Shown here: positions 30,701-42,500 of the stretch, piece by piece | How positions within the stretch are numbered: position 1 is the stretch's first letter | How the letters are laid out: every line of letters starts with the position of its first letter | The notes under the pieces: model-generated | The model's input: only the letters and a program-made list of their open reading frames with translations | Database searches by the model: none | What the model was told of the DNA's origin: nothing | Origin: Tubiluchus corallicola | Taxonomy: Eukaryota; Priapulida; Priapulimorpha; Priapulimorphida; Tubiluchidae | NCBI GenBank assembly: GCA_030141605.1 | Contig: JAQGDQ010000428.1 | Location: 62,001 to 126,000 of the forward strand | Length of the DNA: 64,000 nucleotides | Reading direction: 5' to 3' | Made by a program: the position numbers and the translations under genes

Positions 30701-33700
30701 AATAGGTAATGTATAACATATGTAATGTATTTGCAAATGTTTTGCTAACCCATTAAATTAAATTAAATATATATTGCTTAGGCCTAAGCAATTTTGTACT
30801 GTTATCCTTGTTTCAACTGAAATCGTGAAATCACTGCCGTCATGGTTATTCAGCTTACAACTTAATTCTAGTTGAATTAATTTTCCAATTATGTATTATT
30901 TAGCTTATCATGTTAAGGATTGGATTAGTTTAAGCCAAAATCTAGCACTCACTGACATGTAGCACTAGGTTACTAATGGTAGATTTCTTAGCTAAATTCG
31001 GACAAAAGAGATTCTTCAATGATAAAATAACTTTAGGTACTTAAAATTTTTCTTAAGACCCAACCTTCCTGGTAGTTAAGCCGCAGTTATCTTTCCATGA
31101 ACTAACAATTAATACACCCTCAGGATGTCAAACATATCAATAAACACAATTTTGGAAATTGAAATTTTTGTTATCGTGGTATTTAAAATTTTGTTTAGTG
31201 CCTTGGAGCAATTGAGACTCCATCAGTCTGCAGTGTCCATTCATTGTTATCATTGATTTTGAGATTAAGTTTTCATTGTTATTATACATTGATCATTGAG
31301 ATCAGTGTCACTGATCTTATATACAACTGTAAATGGAAATAGAGACCGGATAATGTTTGAAATTAAATTTCATTTTTAATAATTATGTAACTAAAAATGC
31401 AGATATTGGGCGGAATATTGTTTCGTCTTTGTATTAATTAATTTAGTTGCAGTTAATGAAAATCATGTGTCAGCAAAATGACAACAAATTTTTTGAAAAT
31501 AAATTCTGATAATGCCAGTTCTTCACCTACAGTCTATTCTTAGAATTTATGTCTAGTCACGCATTACTGCAACAGGAACGCTGCTCGCTCACAGCCTTCG
31601 TTCAAAAGAATTTAGTGTCCTTGTATTAAGTGCAAAAAACATAATCTGAAGGCGATGGAACGTTAGAGACGATGTACATTTAAATAAGTTTTTTTATACC
31701 GTTTTGATCCGGATATACGTGTATTTTAAAATTAAAAAGTAAGAGTAATCATTGAATTATTCTTGCACCATAAATGTACTAACAGAATTGATTAGTGAAA
31801 GCATCTTTAGAATTAGTATTTTATGAATTGAAAAGTCCCACAATTAAATTTTCGTTGCTTTTAATTTTTGAGCTTTTAATTCTTTGTCACTGTAGAATTG
31901 GTTAGTGAAAGCACGCTTAGAGTTAGTATACATACAGAAATAAACACTGTTGAATCTTGAGTACGTTATGAATTGAAAAATCCCAGTTAATTTTCGATTT
32001 TTCTAATTCTTGTCTTTAAGAATTTATTTGCGATAATACTTTTTATATTGTTCAATGCCCTGCAAATCGGGATCCAACACGTGGCGTTATAGCGAGATCA
32101 GAAATTGGCTCCTGGTTAATTCTACGATAAGATCCTCGTGCCAGACAGCCATGCCGGTCTACTGGGTCCTTAGACACGCATGTTTACTGAGAGCATTCAA
32201 CACTTTTTCCGTTTGAATGCGTCTGTACGTATACGCGTTTCCTCAATGGGTGGAATGGGAGACATAATTACTGCAAGCAGTCATTAATTATTATGTGGAA
32301 AACTTACGTCGACTACTTCTTGCTAAGCACACGCCGTTACCATCCAGGTGTATCCCTAACTACATTGCAGTGCAGATATTTACTAACAGCTTTGAACATT
32401 TTTCCGTTTGTTCTGCGATTCATAAGAGTTTTATTTGTTTTCTAATTACTAAATGTAATTAATTTCAAAATAATTCGCCCGGGCGTCATTATATGATTAT
32501 TACTGTTTGATTAGATATTTGTAACTGCAAGGTGATCTTCACTGGGCGAATAAAAACGACATTTTAATTAAAACTAATCACCAAAATGTTAAGAATTTAA
32601 ACTATTTAATATGAATCATTAACTCGACCTGCTACAAAGTTCACGCATCTAATGTTTTAGTCAACTGCCATTCTAATTAATTCCGAGCTCTGAAGTTCCC
32701 TTATCCAGCTGTTGCCAACGATTTTACGTCTGCGCTTCGTACTTAACGCTTGCAGCTGCTCCCAATTTACAGCACTCGCTAAATTTAAATGTGCCGTACC
32801 TCTGTGACCTCTAAAGTTACTATCAAGGATTGGGCGTTATTACGTGTAATCAGAGATTTTAGCATTCGCACTGTGCTTGCCTATATCCTACATATGCTCT
32901 CATGCCTTTACTAAATCCAAGGCTGTAGCTTGTAGTTACGTACTGTGCTCTGCATTTGCTGTTACTAGGCCCCCCTGCATAATGAATTCAGTGTATTTCA
33001 AATCCCTGTACAGTTATTTTTGAAGCTAAGATTAGAATTGTCTGTGAAACACAGGGCGTTTCTTTGAAAATGGAAAAAATGCATCAGCCCGCAAAGTCAG
33101 TGCGAAGTAGTGGAAAACCAAGTTTCCAATTTCATAAATATTGTGAGGCAAGCAGTGAGTGTAGTCTCATAGAAACTTTAAATTAGTTTGCCTCATCGAT
33201 ACGATTCCTAGATGTGACTACGCCCTTGGGTGCGGCTCACTGCTGCACCTGATTACCCATGATGTTTATTGTTTACATATTTAAATGAGTTGTAAAATTG
33301 CTTTTGTTCGTCCTGATACATAGATAAAATCTTTATTTAAACACTTACCAATACAAAGTGAAAATACATTACGCATAAGAAATGTGTAGTCTGTACCGGA
33401 AGTTGTACTAGTCAATTATATACAGCGTATGCAACTAACTGAATATTGGCAATAGCGTTATCTACAACTAATATTACGCAAAAAGAATTACAATATTATA
33501 AAATTACTGGAAATTGATAAAACTTCGAAACGCAGGTTATTTACAAAATTTAATTTAATCCTATTAAATCCTTTTTTATATTCGCGGTACTGAGTATAAT
33601 TAGATAAACTTTTTATATTGATTACCAAACGATTGATTATTATTGCAAAATTTTCTTATATTACATATCTTAAGCTTGTTAATCTCTCAATCCTTGACGT

Positions 33701-36700
33701 AAATGCCCACCATGACTAGCTGCTCGGGCGAACGATTTGCGTTATGGTTGCCATAATGCTAAATCTATTTAGTTTTGCTTTAAACTATATTGGTACTAAC
33801 TTTCAAGTCTTGCTTCCCGTACCGAGGTCTACTTCCCACTTTCAAGTGAGGTGATATTATTGAATTTATCTAGGAAGTGTTAGGTAAGCGTAAAACACCG
33901 AATTTGTTGTCCAAACACTGCTATTGGTCATATGATGTTTGCTAAATGCCTAGTAGCAGAAAATTGGTTACTTTTATAACCCAAAAATGAAATGTTTTTA
34001 ATTGCCGTTTGTACCTGTAACGGTAGGCATGTATAGAATTCTGCCTACAAAATGGTGTTTCATAACATTACGTTATTTCAGATTAGTACTCAACCTAAAA
34101 AGATGGCTTTAGGAATTTATCTCAAGTTTCAGGGCTGTGGTTTTTGAGTACACCACGGCGTTATTTACCGTCTGGTTTCTCAAATTGTTGTTGATTTCTT
34201 CGCTTTTTTTGCCTTGTGTGGGTCAGCTAGCTATAACTGTGTTTCACTTTGTACATAATATCGATATATATATATATATATATGCATCATGAGGCGATAC
34301 AAATCAAATACCTAGTTCTCATAAGTCATATGCCTGTATAAACATGGAAAATAAATTGTACACTGTACTTTACATATTACGTGTAAGCAACTAAGTATAC
34401 TGACGTCTTGAACCCAGTCCTTGACAACAGATTGAACTATTGCTTGTAACTAATAATAGAAGTTGGCTCTCATTATGCAGATTAAACTTCTGATGGGAGC
34501 TTTATACGATAGTCTAGATCTGGGAGAATTATAATGTAAGTTTGACCTCTGCCAGTAAAATTACAGTGGTTTGTAAAATATGTATTTAAGCTACAATCCT
34601 ATTGCAAAATTTGCTTCCAAATAAATTCCCAGAGGTAGCTGACATTTTTATTACATTATCTGTGTTTTGTACCATATGCGAATGGTTAGTTACTAATTTT
34701 AAATCTAAACTAACTGATGTTAATAATTTTAAAGAGTTTTTTGTTGTCTTTGTAGCTACCATGCACAAGAGGGATTTCATTTATTTTTCATTTTTTGCAA
34801 TAAAATATTTAGACCTGATGATGTGATAATTTTATAATGACTGACCTATTGAGAACTGACTGTGTCCTATAAAGGTGGGATGGGGTGATAGGTGACTGAT
34901 TATTGAGTTTGTGGATTAGTTTTATACGTGCCTGCACTTTTTTAATGTCCAATGGCTTAGTGATTTTTAAGGTCATGTTAAGAAATAAAACTAGTTTATA
35001 ATGTCAACAAGTAGACGTAACCAGCCTCCTGGTAATCTGATCGCTGTGTGGCAAAAAATAATACATATTCTTACAAATTGTATTACGTAAAATAAGTTAA
35101 TAGAATGCGTCTGTGTTCATATGCATTGAGTACATCTGAGTGCAAATATGTAATGTATTTGTGCTGAGTAAGGTCTGAGTAGGGACTTTTGCAGGACTGC
35201 CTACTCAGTCAGTTTTTTTTCAGAAAACTGAAAACTTTTTATTTTTTTCAGCCTTTAGCAAGATCAGTAGGTTTGACAAACGTGAATGCCAAAAAGTTTC
35301 CTGAAAGTGCCTGGAAGATATTATTCTACTCATTCACATGGTCCTTGAGTGTGTACGTTGTTCTTGTCAGCGGACGATACAACTACTTTGAAGATCCATG
35401 TTCCGTATGGATCGGTAAGAAGTGCCTTATAACCTTCATGAAATCACATTACATTACATTACAATACAATACAACCCAACACACTTTACGACACACATGT
35501 CGATTATGTGACAATGATGTGATCAAGCACTTGTGCCATATTATCACATAGTATCACATTATTGGAGTGACTATAAACCAGACTAAGCAGGAATACACTA
35601 GTAAATCATCTCTATGTTTAAAACTGTACAAATAATAATGTTAGTATAGGATTACTAGTTATTTGGTTATTTTTATACTTTTTGTGGATTATGCCACATT
35701 TTCTGTATTTAGAGGTGGTTTGTTTAGACTGTGATTGTTGCAATAGTCTGTTTCCCAATATGGCCATCTAATGAGTGTTTTTGTGTGCTCCTCATTAATT
35801 AAATTATTTTTGCAGAATAGCAAATGTAATTAACTCAGCTTAATACCAAACCTGTGTGTGGTATGGTACTGCTTTCGCTAATCTGAATAAGTGCCACTAA
35901 CTTCTTTTAATGAGTGAATAATCTGATTAATGAGTGATTAAGTAAATGAATGAGTGAGTGGCAGTACATAAGTGTTCGTGCTTTACTTCCAGCAGCATTG
36001 CCTCTTTCTGCTTTTCGTAATTCTTGTTTCAACTTATGAAGTATGTTTTGACAAACTTTAATGTATTTTACTATTTTCAGAATGGTACATTGGAATGCCA
36101 GTTCCCAGAGACATTTATGCAATGTACATTGTTCAGTGCAGTTTCTACCTCCATTCTATTTATGGAACTATATTTCTTGACATTTGGCGTAAGGACACTG
36201 GAGTGATGCTAGTGCATCATCTTCTTACATTGGCTCTCATTGCTTTTTCATACGCTACACGGTAACTATAAATATAATTAGAAATACTCCTGAGAGATTG
36301 CACCAACCCACATTATAGTCTGAAGAAGACAGCTAATTTCTTAAAAACCTGCATAATAATATTATGGTGCAAAAACTACTTTTTCATTCTTCCCATTTTA
36401 TGTTAGATAGTTAGATATGTTAGGTAAGTTAGATAGGTTTACTTGAGCATAGATCAAAACACTAAGTTGGTCTAAAAGTAAGAAAAGTAGATTAAAATTT
36501 GAAAAATTCGAAAGTCAATTCGCTAGAATGGTTTTTGTATTTTAATTCACGTTGCTGTTTTTTTGCCGAGCCTTTGATGAAATTGTGACATCAGGTTATG
36601 TACATACATATGAATTAATTATACATGAACAAAGCTTTTCTGTACTTTTCTAAACCGAAGCAAAAATACATTTGAGAAGTAATGCATTTAATCATGGTTT

Positions 36701-39507
36701 GGTTATGTTAAAGGGATTGTTTTTTCATTTTGTCACATTTATGTTTTTAAAGCACTGTTAATCGTTTAACTTTTCATGATTTTAGGTACCACAAAATTGG
36801 CACTTTGGTGCTTCTTGTGCATGACATCACGGATATTCAGCTTGAATTCACAAAGTTGAATATTTATCTGCGCAATCGATATGGAGTTAAGCATATGCTG
36901 CATGAACATCTAGCTAACATAGGTTTTGGAATATTTACCGTGTGTTGGTAAGGATATTTGCTACTTTCAAAAAGCAGCAATTTTTATTTATTGAATTAGT
37001 TTTTGCCCGCTGATAACTAATTTTATTAGTTTATCAATTTTATTTATAATTTATTGTGAAAATAATCTTATTTAAAGTGTTATTAATTAAAATGTGTTAT
37101 GCATATTTTATCATCAAATGTGGATTTAGAAAAGTTTGAAAATTTATTTAATCAAAACATTTATATTAAAAGAGAATGAGAAAAATGCTAGAAGCTCCTA
37201 GCTGACTAGAGCTGGTTTGTAATATACCTAAGATTTAAAGCCAAAGCATTGATTTGCTGAACAATTACAGTGAGGCTGAAGTAAAACAAGTGGGACTGGC
37301 TTGCATTTGCCTAAAATTCTAAGGTTATACTTTTGAATAAAAGCATCCAATTGTTTGATTTTTTAAATGGGAAACTTTTTTAAATTATTTAAAATGCTGC
37401 AGTTCTTTATGCTCACAGCAAATACATTAAATTTTACAAAACTGTCTTTTATCTTTTAGGTTTATCTTTAGACTGTACTGGTATCCCTTAAAGGTATTGT
37501 TCAGTACAGGACATGGTGCAATGAATTATGGGCCTGACGAGAAAAACTTTTTTCTCTTTTTCAACAGTATGTTGTGGATTTTGCAATGTATGAATGTATA
37601 TTGGTTTGGGGTAAGTATTAAGTTAAGAAGTTAACAATACACTAATCCTATTCTTTGATTTTGTTGTGCTGAAAGTACTTGAGGCCCCAGAAGTGGGTTA
37701 CAACTTAGTGTTGAAGCACTAATAAACTTACAGCACTATTATTGCACAAAGATGTTTTTTCTAATTAATTAACATTGTGAGAAAGTCAAGTTGCAAAATA
37801 AACTTGAGTTTTCCGAAAAAATTACAAATTCTCTGAAGTATTTTTTACAAACATTTAGAGCATCTGTTTATAGACCACTTTTTTATTGATAGATCAAATT
37901 TTTTCATACGGATTGCAACTCAAAAATTTTATAATGTTTAAATATGTAAATTATGATGTAAATTTATTGATGTTTAAAACCTAACAATAACATTGATGCT
38001 TACATTGCAGTTCATTTTATTGTTCCTGTATAAGTTATTTACGGGACAAATGACAGAAGTCGATGATACTCGCGATTTTGATGCCGGTGAGGCAGAAAGA
38101 GAACGAAAGAGATTAGAGGCATTGCATTTACAAAGCGAAAAAGCAGAGCAAAAGAACGGCAAACATGAGCAGAATGGGTATGCAGATTATCATTTTGTCT
38201 AACTGAAACCGTATAGATAGGTAAACAAATTGAAAGTCTTTTTGAAGTGTGTGTGATGTTGTTGAAATGACAGACTTGATTGTAGTGTGACACTATGTTC
38301 ATATAACACCAACCCTTCACCACACACCTTGTCAACTTATTTTGATGTTGATAAACTGATCACACCATTTCACTAAACTCTCAGTTGTGTAAAATCAGCT
38401 GTATTGTGCTCATTTAACAAAAAAAAAATCATTCTCATTATCATCTCATCATAATCGTCATCCTTTTCATCATCATCGTCATTATCACCACCATCATCGA
38501 TATCATAATCATCATCATAATTGTCTTTTTAATTATTCTCATCATTATTATTGTTGTATCGTTATGAACATCATTGTAGCCAGTTGCTGTGTTTACTGCT
38601 TATTGTAGTCATCATCTTCATTTTCATCACGATTGTTAGCATCATCGCAAATATACATTAATTTGTTTTAAATGCTGAATGCAGGATACGACTTTTTGCG
38701 AGCTACACTTACACAGATTGAGCTACACTTACACAGATTGAGCTACACTTACACAGATTGAGCGACACTTACACAGATTAAGATACACTTACACATATTG
38801 AAGCATATTAATGCCACCTAGTATATGTAACAATTATATGAATATTCTTATTATTCTTTTTATGCAATCTGGTGGATTGCAAGCCAGAATCTAGCATCTA
38901 GATGCTAGGCTACAACTAACATTGTAGCACGGCTGAAATTTTGCAAATCACGAAGGTTAGTCCAGTGAGATAGTGATTTGGCACTTGGCAGCAGTGTTAG
39001 CAACTATGTGATTTATCTGCCTCAGTAAGAGAAATAGGAAATAGCGTAGCAGAAAAAAAATGCCAAAAAAAGTCACTTATCCATTCATTAACCAGGTTAA
39101 GCACTGTTTAATATGCTGATATTTACGAGGAGATTGCATGATAATTGGCAGTATGTTGATGTATGCAACCACATTTCATGCTAAACTGTAATATGTTGAC
39201 ATCTGCATAGTGAACTGTAGCATACTGACATTTGCAAGCAAATTGCATGGTAAATGACAATATGCTTAAGTCTGCAGCTGAACTGCTTAGTAGTGAATTG
39301 GTTGCATCATAGTTCTTGCATTGTAATTATAATATAGACTTATGGCCTAATACAGATATACTAAATAAGACCGAAGTTATAAGATAATCTAGCTTCTGAA
39401 AAGATTTTGCTTATTTCAGCGTAATCACGCGCATTGCTGACAGTGACCTTCAAGCAAACGGTGAGCCACCAGCACCGAGGAAGCGTCAAATAAAACGTAT
39501 AGACTAA
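27496..39507 (+). CDS. CERS1: Ceramide synthase, CERS1 type (7 exons)
   Basis: ER membrane enzyme that N-acylates sphingoid bases with fatty acyl-CoA to make dihydroceramide. CERS1 of vertebrates prefers C18-CoA; the preference here is inferred. The exons below join in one frame (1167 nt, 388 residues; human CERS1 has 350). The N terminus keeps M-P-x-Y (16-19) and a first membrane segment at about 61-84. No homeodomain is present, as expected for CERS1. K-F-P-E-S-A-W-K-I-L-F-Y (exon 2) matches human K-M-P-E-S-A-W-K-F-L-F-Y. The TLC domain spans exons 2-6 and includes the Lag1 motif: H185-H186 (M-L-V-H-H-L-L-T) and H212-D213...D216 (L-V-H-D-I-T-D-I-Q-L-E-F-T-K-L-N-I-Y), which match the catalytic residues. 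The C terminus is charged and cytosolic. CERS1 identity rests on the D-I-Q-L-E-F-T-K-L-N-I-Y and R-L-Y-W-Y-P-L-K-V-L-F-S strings. Confidence 0.94.
28736..30775 (+). mobile_element. 5'-truncated, degenerate non-LTR (LINE) retrotransposon
   Basis: Broken frames read as reverse transcriptase. T-D-G-V-T-N-S-F-L-S-R-I-G-L-K-Q-G (about 28820-28865) corresponds to the usual I-G-x-K-Q-G-C-x-L-S-P block. After a nested insertion come A-I-H-C-L-M-Y-V-G-D-V-T-L-F-S (the YADD box, mutated to YVGD at 29400-29411) and N-T-N-K-T-K-I-I-V-F-N-K. Further on are L-A-K-P-V-S-L-Y-G-S-E-I-W and the C-terminal A-V-E-T-G-R-H...C-I-Y-C...E-E-H-L-G-L-F-C zinc-finger-like segment (30334-30459). The 3' end is rich in ATTAAATTAAATTAAAT. 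Stops, frameshifts and the lost catalytic Asp show it is dead. The clade was not resolved. Confidence 0.85.
28912..29334. mobile_element. hAT-like MITE nested in the LINE (family CAGGGTTCCC)
   Basis: 423 bp with 10-bp perfect terminal inverted repeats: CAGGGTTCCC at the left and GGGAACCCTG at the right. It splits the LINE frame between D-L-P-S and Y-F-D-A-N-S. The flanks CTTCGAC and CTTCTTAC look like a worn 8-bp target duplication. A related copy is at 21141-21527. Matching open frames in the two copies reflect shared descent, not a gene. Confidence 0.88.
31785..32006. repeat. Imperfect two-copy direct repeat (period about 110 bp)
   Basis: GAATTGATTAGTGAAAGCAT (from 31785) and GAATTGGTTAGTGAAAGCAC (from 31895) start two units. 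Both also contain TTATGAATTGAAAA(G/A)TCCCA and an AATTTTCG stretch. The second unit carries roughly 35 extra bases in its middle. Confidence 0.75.
34264..34283. repeat. (AT)10 microsatellite
   Basis: Uninterrupted AT dinucleotide tract in CERS1 intron 1. Confidence 0.95.
35252..35414 (+). CDS. CERS1: CERS1 exon 2
   Basis: Acceptor TATTTTTTTCAG, donor ATCG|GTAAGA (phase 1). It encodes P-L-A-R-S-V-G-L and K-F-P-E-S-A-W-K-I-L-F-Y, then the second membrane segment and Y-F-E-D-P-C-S-V-W (human F-F-H-D-P-P-S-V-F). Confidence 0.94.
35446..35475. repeat. Short pentanucleotide tract, (ATTAC/ATACA)n
   Basis: ACATTACATTACATTACAAT followed by ACAATACAAC, just inside CERS1 intron 2. Confidence 0.8.
36081..36261 (+). 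CDS. CERS1: CERS1 exon 3
   Basis: Acceptor TTACTATTTTCAG, donor ACACG|GTAACT (phase 2). It encodes W-Y-I-G-M-P-V-P-R-D-I-Y, Y-G-T-I-F-L-D-I-W-R-K-D and the catalytic His pair H185-H186. Confidence 0.95.
36786..36947 (+). CDS. CERS1: CERS1 exon 4
   Basis: Acceptor ATGATTTTAG, donor TGTTG|GTAAGG (phase 2). It encodes Y-H-K-I-G-T-L-V-L-L-V-H-D-I-T-D-I-Q-L-E, the second half of the Lag1 motif. Confidence 0.96.
37460..37610 (+). CDS. CERS1: CERS1 exon 5
   Basis: Acceptor TTATCTTTTAG, donor TTTGGG|GTAAGT (phase 0). It encodes R-L-Y-W-Y-P-L-K-V-L-F-S, the loop T-G-H-G-A-M-N-Y-G-P-D-E, and part of the last membrane segment. Confidence 0.95.
38011..38177 (+). CDS. CERS1: CERS1 exon 6 (two possible ends)
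   Basis: Acceptor GCTTACATTGCAG. It finishes the last membrane helix (F-I-L-L-F-L-Y-K-L-F) and enters an acidic then basic cytosolic tail. Splicing at GG|GTATGC (38178) joins exon 7. Without splicing the frame runs on through G-Y-A-D-Y-H-F-V to a stop at 38200-38202, giving a 367-residue form. Confidence 0.85.
38429..38648. repeat. Degenerate ATC/ATT trinucleotide-rich tract
   Basis: Interrupted runs of CATCATCATCGTCATTATCA type in CERS1 intron 6. Confidence 0.85.
38701..38800. repeat. Five-copy 20-bp tandem repeat
   Basis: The unit AGCTACACTTACACAGATTG occurs three times identically, then twice with substitutions (AGCGACACTTACACAGATTA and AGATACACTTACACATATTG), with no spacers. Confidence 0.97.
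39110..39285. repeat. Degenerate 40-bp tandem repeat
   Basis: Units start with A(A/G)(T/C)ATG/ACTGA-like phrases at 39110, 39150, 39190, 39219 and 39259. Units 1, 2 and 4 are each 40 bp. Unit 3 is 29 bp (an 11-bp deletion) and the fifth is partial. Shared phrases are TATG(C/T)TGA, TTTGCA-like and TTGCATG(A/G)TAA. Confidence 0.7.
39420..39507 (+). CDS. CERS1: CERS1 exon 7: last exon and stop
   Basis: Acceptor TTATTTCAG. Joined to the GG of exon 6 it reads G-V-I-T-R-I-A-D-S-D-L-Q-A-N-G-E-P-P-A-P and ends in a basic K-R-I-D tail, stop at 39505-39507. An AATAAA 33 bp later supports it as the true terminal exon. Confidence 0.8.
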
Positions 39508-39539
39508 AGGCAGTCTTTAACATGGGGTGACATGTGATG

Positions 39540-39545
39540 AATAAA
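39540..39545 (+). terminator. CERS1 polyadenylation signal
   Basis: AATAAA 33 bp downstream of the exon 7 stop codon. Further AATAAA copies near 42985 and 43045 could serve longer 3'UTRs. Confidence 0.7.
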
Positions 39546-42500
39546 CACAAGATGAACCAGTGCCGAAGTATTCTATACCCTGATTTGCTGGCTACTTTTT
39601 GATCAAAATTTTCACTGTTTCTTACTGATTTTGAAACTTACTGAATTTGACTGCATTCTCACCAAAAAAAAGCTTTCAAATTGGTGCATTGATATCTTTA
39701 ATTCTAGTTGCATTAGTAATTTTGTACCAGTTAATTCCAGTTAAAAACTGTAGATATATTTTTATTGTGATATAATTTGGTAACTAAATTTTTGATAATT
39801 AATCACTACGAATAATAGTACATTATGTTGGTAAGCAAAATTATTTGCGTATTACATTTAGTATCATGATATAATATCAATATCGCTTGTTCACAACATT
39901 GCTTTTATTCCAAATATCTTCACCAGTTTTGCATATTTGTAAAATATCTGGGTAAAAAGGTGTTGTGTTGCGTTTTGAAGTTGTTTGAGGTATTTTTAAG
40001 CTTGTTGGTTAAACTTGCTTCAGGAGTAGTTGAAAAAAGAGGAAAAGAAGCAGATGATTTCTACATACGGCAAATAGTTCTGCTTAAAAGAATTTCATAT
40101 AAAATTGTGACTATAATCTGTGACAAAACTATGTTTATCATAATAAGTGCATACATGTAACTTAGCAAACATATCCCAACTTGGGGTGTTTATTTGCATA
40201 CATGAATGGCTTTAGTAGTTGTCGAGTTGTAAATGTTTTAGTTACACAAGTAGTGACTAGAGTGGATTTGGTTTTCAAAATTATTGATCAGTTATTTTGT
40301 GTGTAACTCTAATTCTTATTATAAAATGTAGTCAGCACAGAAGGATTAAACTGCAAGACTGCATATGCATTATGGCCTCATGAACAAAACAGTGATCTGG
40401 ATCTGTATTTTTAGATATACGTTAAGTGATTATTTTACCTTTTACATGACTATCTTCTATAGTATGCTTGAAATTAACAATTTTTTCAAAAAATATTCTT
40501 GTATATTTACCTGTCGAAACTCATAATTTTCTTTGCTATTATTGCATAGGTATTATTACTTACTTAGCTGTGGTCAAATTCATTTTGTTTTGTGCACGAT
40601 TGTCCAGTGCCACCTGTGGAAAGAGAATGTGAACTATTTCAAAAGTTTCATTTTGAATTACCGGCATTTCTATAATTAACTTCCAATTGGAATGATTAAC
40701 TTAAAGTTTCAATTGTATGTCAATTTTTAGTGGCTGTCTGGAAGTTTGTAAAGAGCACATGGTGCTGTGTTTATAATGAGTGTTTATATAAGAGTAACGT
40801 GTAAAGATTTGCATGCTTTTTGCCGTTGATGTAGTAGTAATTTCTATTTTACTCAAGTTCTGGTGGCGTTGTTAAATTAGCAGTGGTTGCAGTGGAAGTG
40901 TCGATGCAATGCATGTGGACTTTGATAGTTGTCTGCTGTCGGATGACACACTTTCCTGTTAACATTTGTACACTGTTATCATTAATACTTTTGCTGTAAA
41001 TAGATCTATATTAGTTGATGGTAGGTTTGTAGAACTTATATTGGTGTCTAACAATATCGTTTTTTGCTTGTTAATCAAATTGTTTAAAAGCTGTTGTTTT
41101 CGTTGATAATTAGTTTTTGTTTGGACTGGTGTCAAGCTGATTTTTAGCAGCCTTACATTGTTACTCAGCGGAGATTTGGTCATTAATGCTTATTGGTGTT
41201 TCCCAGAACTTTGTCTTCATCTGTAGTGTTAAATATTTTTTTATTTCAGATATTTTTGTACCAGACTAACTTCATTGATTAATAATTGCTGTGGAATGAG
41301 TTGCCACAGTTTTTGCTGTTTGTGTATGATATTTTGTAATTTGTAAATTTTATATTGAATACAGGTTAAGTGTCCATAACTATTTATGACAATTCAAAAT
41401 TACAAGCATTTTGAATAGCTTTTGTGTAAACTTTCCATTGTACTGTAATGGTATGTATTTACACACTTTCATTGATATACACAAATTGTTATACGTACAC
41501 ACCATTACAGTGTATTACATATAACTGTGGTAACACACATATAGGGCTAAACTACTACTTGTTATCTACATGTGACTAGAACTGCTGTACATATTAGCAG
41601 CCTGTATATGCAATACCGAAAGACGTTGGCCAGTGGGCAACCACATAATTGTACTTATAAAGTAATACTGTAGATTGCCTATTAGTACTATATATAAGAA
41701 CAGTTGTGGTCTCAATTAGATGAAAAGCTAGTTTAGCCCATGTATGTGAACAGCTAGAAGTAACTGATTGGCTGATATAGTTATATCTGAGTATTGTAAT
41801 GTGTGGAATAACAAATTTCTGTTCTTTGTATCATTATGTTACTAGTTACATTAAAATTTGAATTTTTAAATTAAATTTAAACCATGTTTTTGTTACTTGG
41901 TTTTGTAGACCTGAATTTACAACTAAGCAGTTTACATGTAATATTTTAATTAATGTGCAATACTGTAATAAGGAAATTGTATTTGAATAGTGAGACACGT
42001 GAAGCTAAAATCAGGAAAGTGTATAGACTAGTCCATGTTCAGATTCACAGAACTCCTTATTTTCATTCTGCTGCCATTACAGTCATTGATGCATATTATG
42101 AAATTCGTAGTTGTCATGACCTGGCAACTGTAACTATCATAGTAGCAATGACCATGTAGCAATGACCAATATTAATTCAAATTTTTCTGACTTGTTTCAG
42201 TTGAAAGATAATTTTGGTAAATGGGGATGCCTGTGTTGTAGACACTTCTACAATATGTTTATTATTTAAAAGATGTAGCGTCGCCATTCATTAAGAAAAA
42301 AAACAAAGCATTCAGAGAAATTATTGTGCCCTTTAAATATAGCAGGATGACATTAATTTATCATTATCGTTATGTATCAATTAAGCGAAATGCATGGTTC
42401 TATGAATCTGCACACTTATCCCCATTTTGAGTATACTTCAAGTAAATCTTGTTATCTCAAATTTCAGTTTTCAAGTTGAATTGTTGTATAGAATTATTAG

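Larger units (their letters stand above)
27751..35251. other. CERS1 intron 1 (7.5 kb)
   Basis: A large first intron. It holds the LINE remnant with its nested MITE, a tandem duplication at 31785-32006, an (AT)n tract at 34264-34283, and otherwise unrecognised AT-rich DNA. The span 32040-33300 is less AT-rich but shows no coding pattern. Confidence 0.7.

Noticed and set aside
38039-38335. 98-codon minus-strand frame over CERS1 exon 6
   Set aside because: Shadow of a confirmed coding exon on the opposite strand.
38701-39285. CRISPR-like repeat arrays
   Set aside because: Units are contiguous tandem repeats without unique spacers, inside an animal gene intron.
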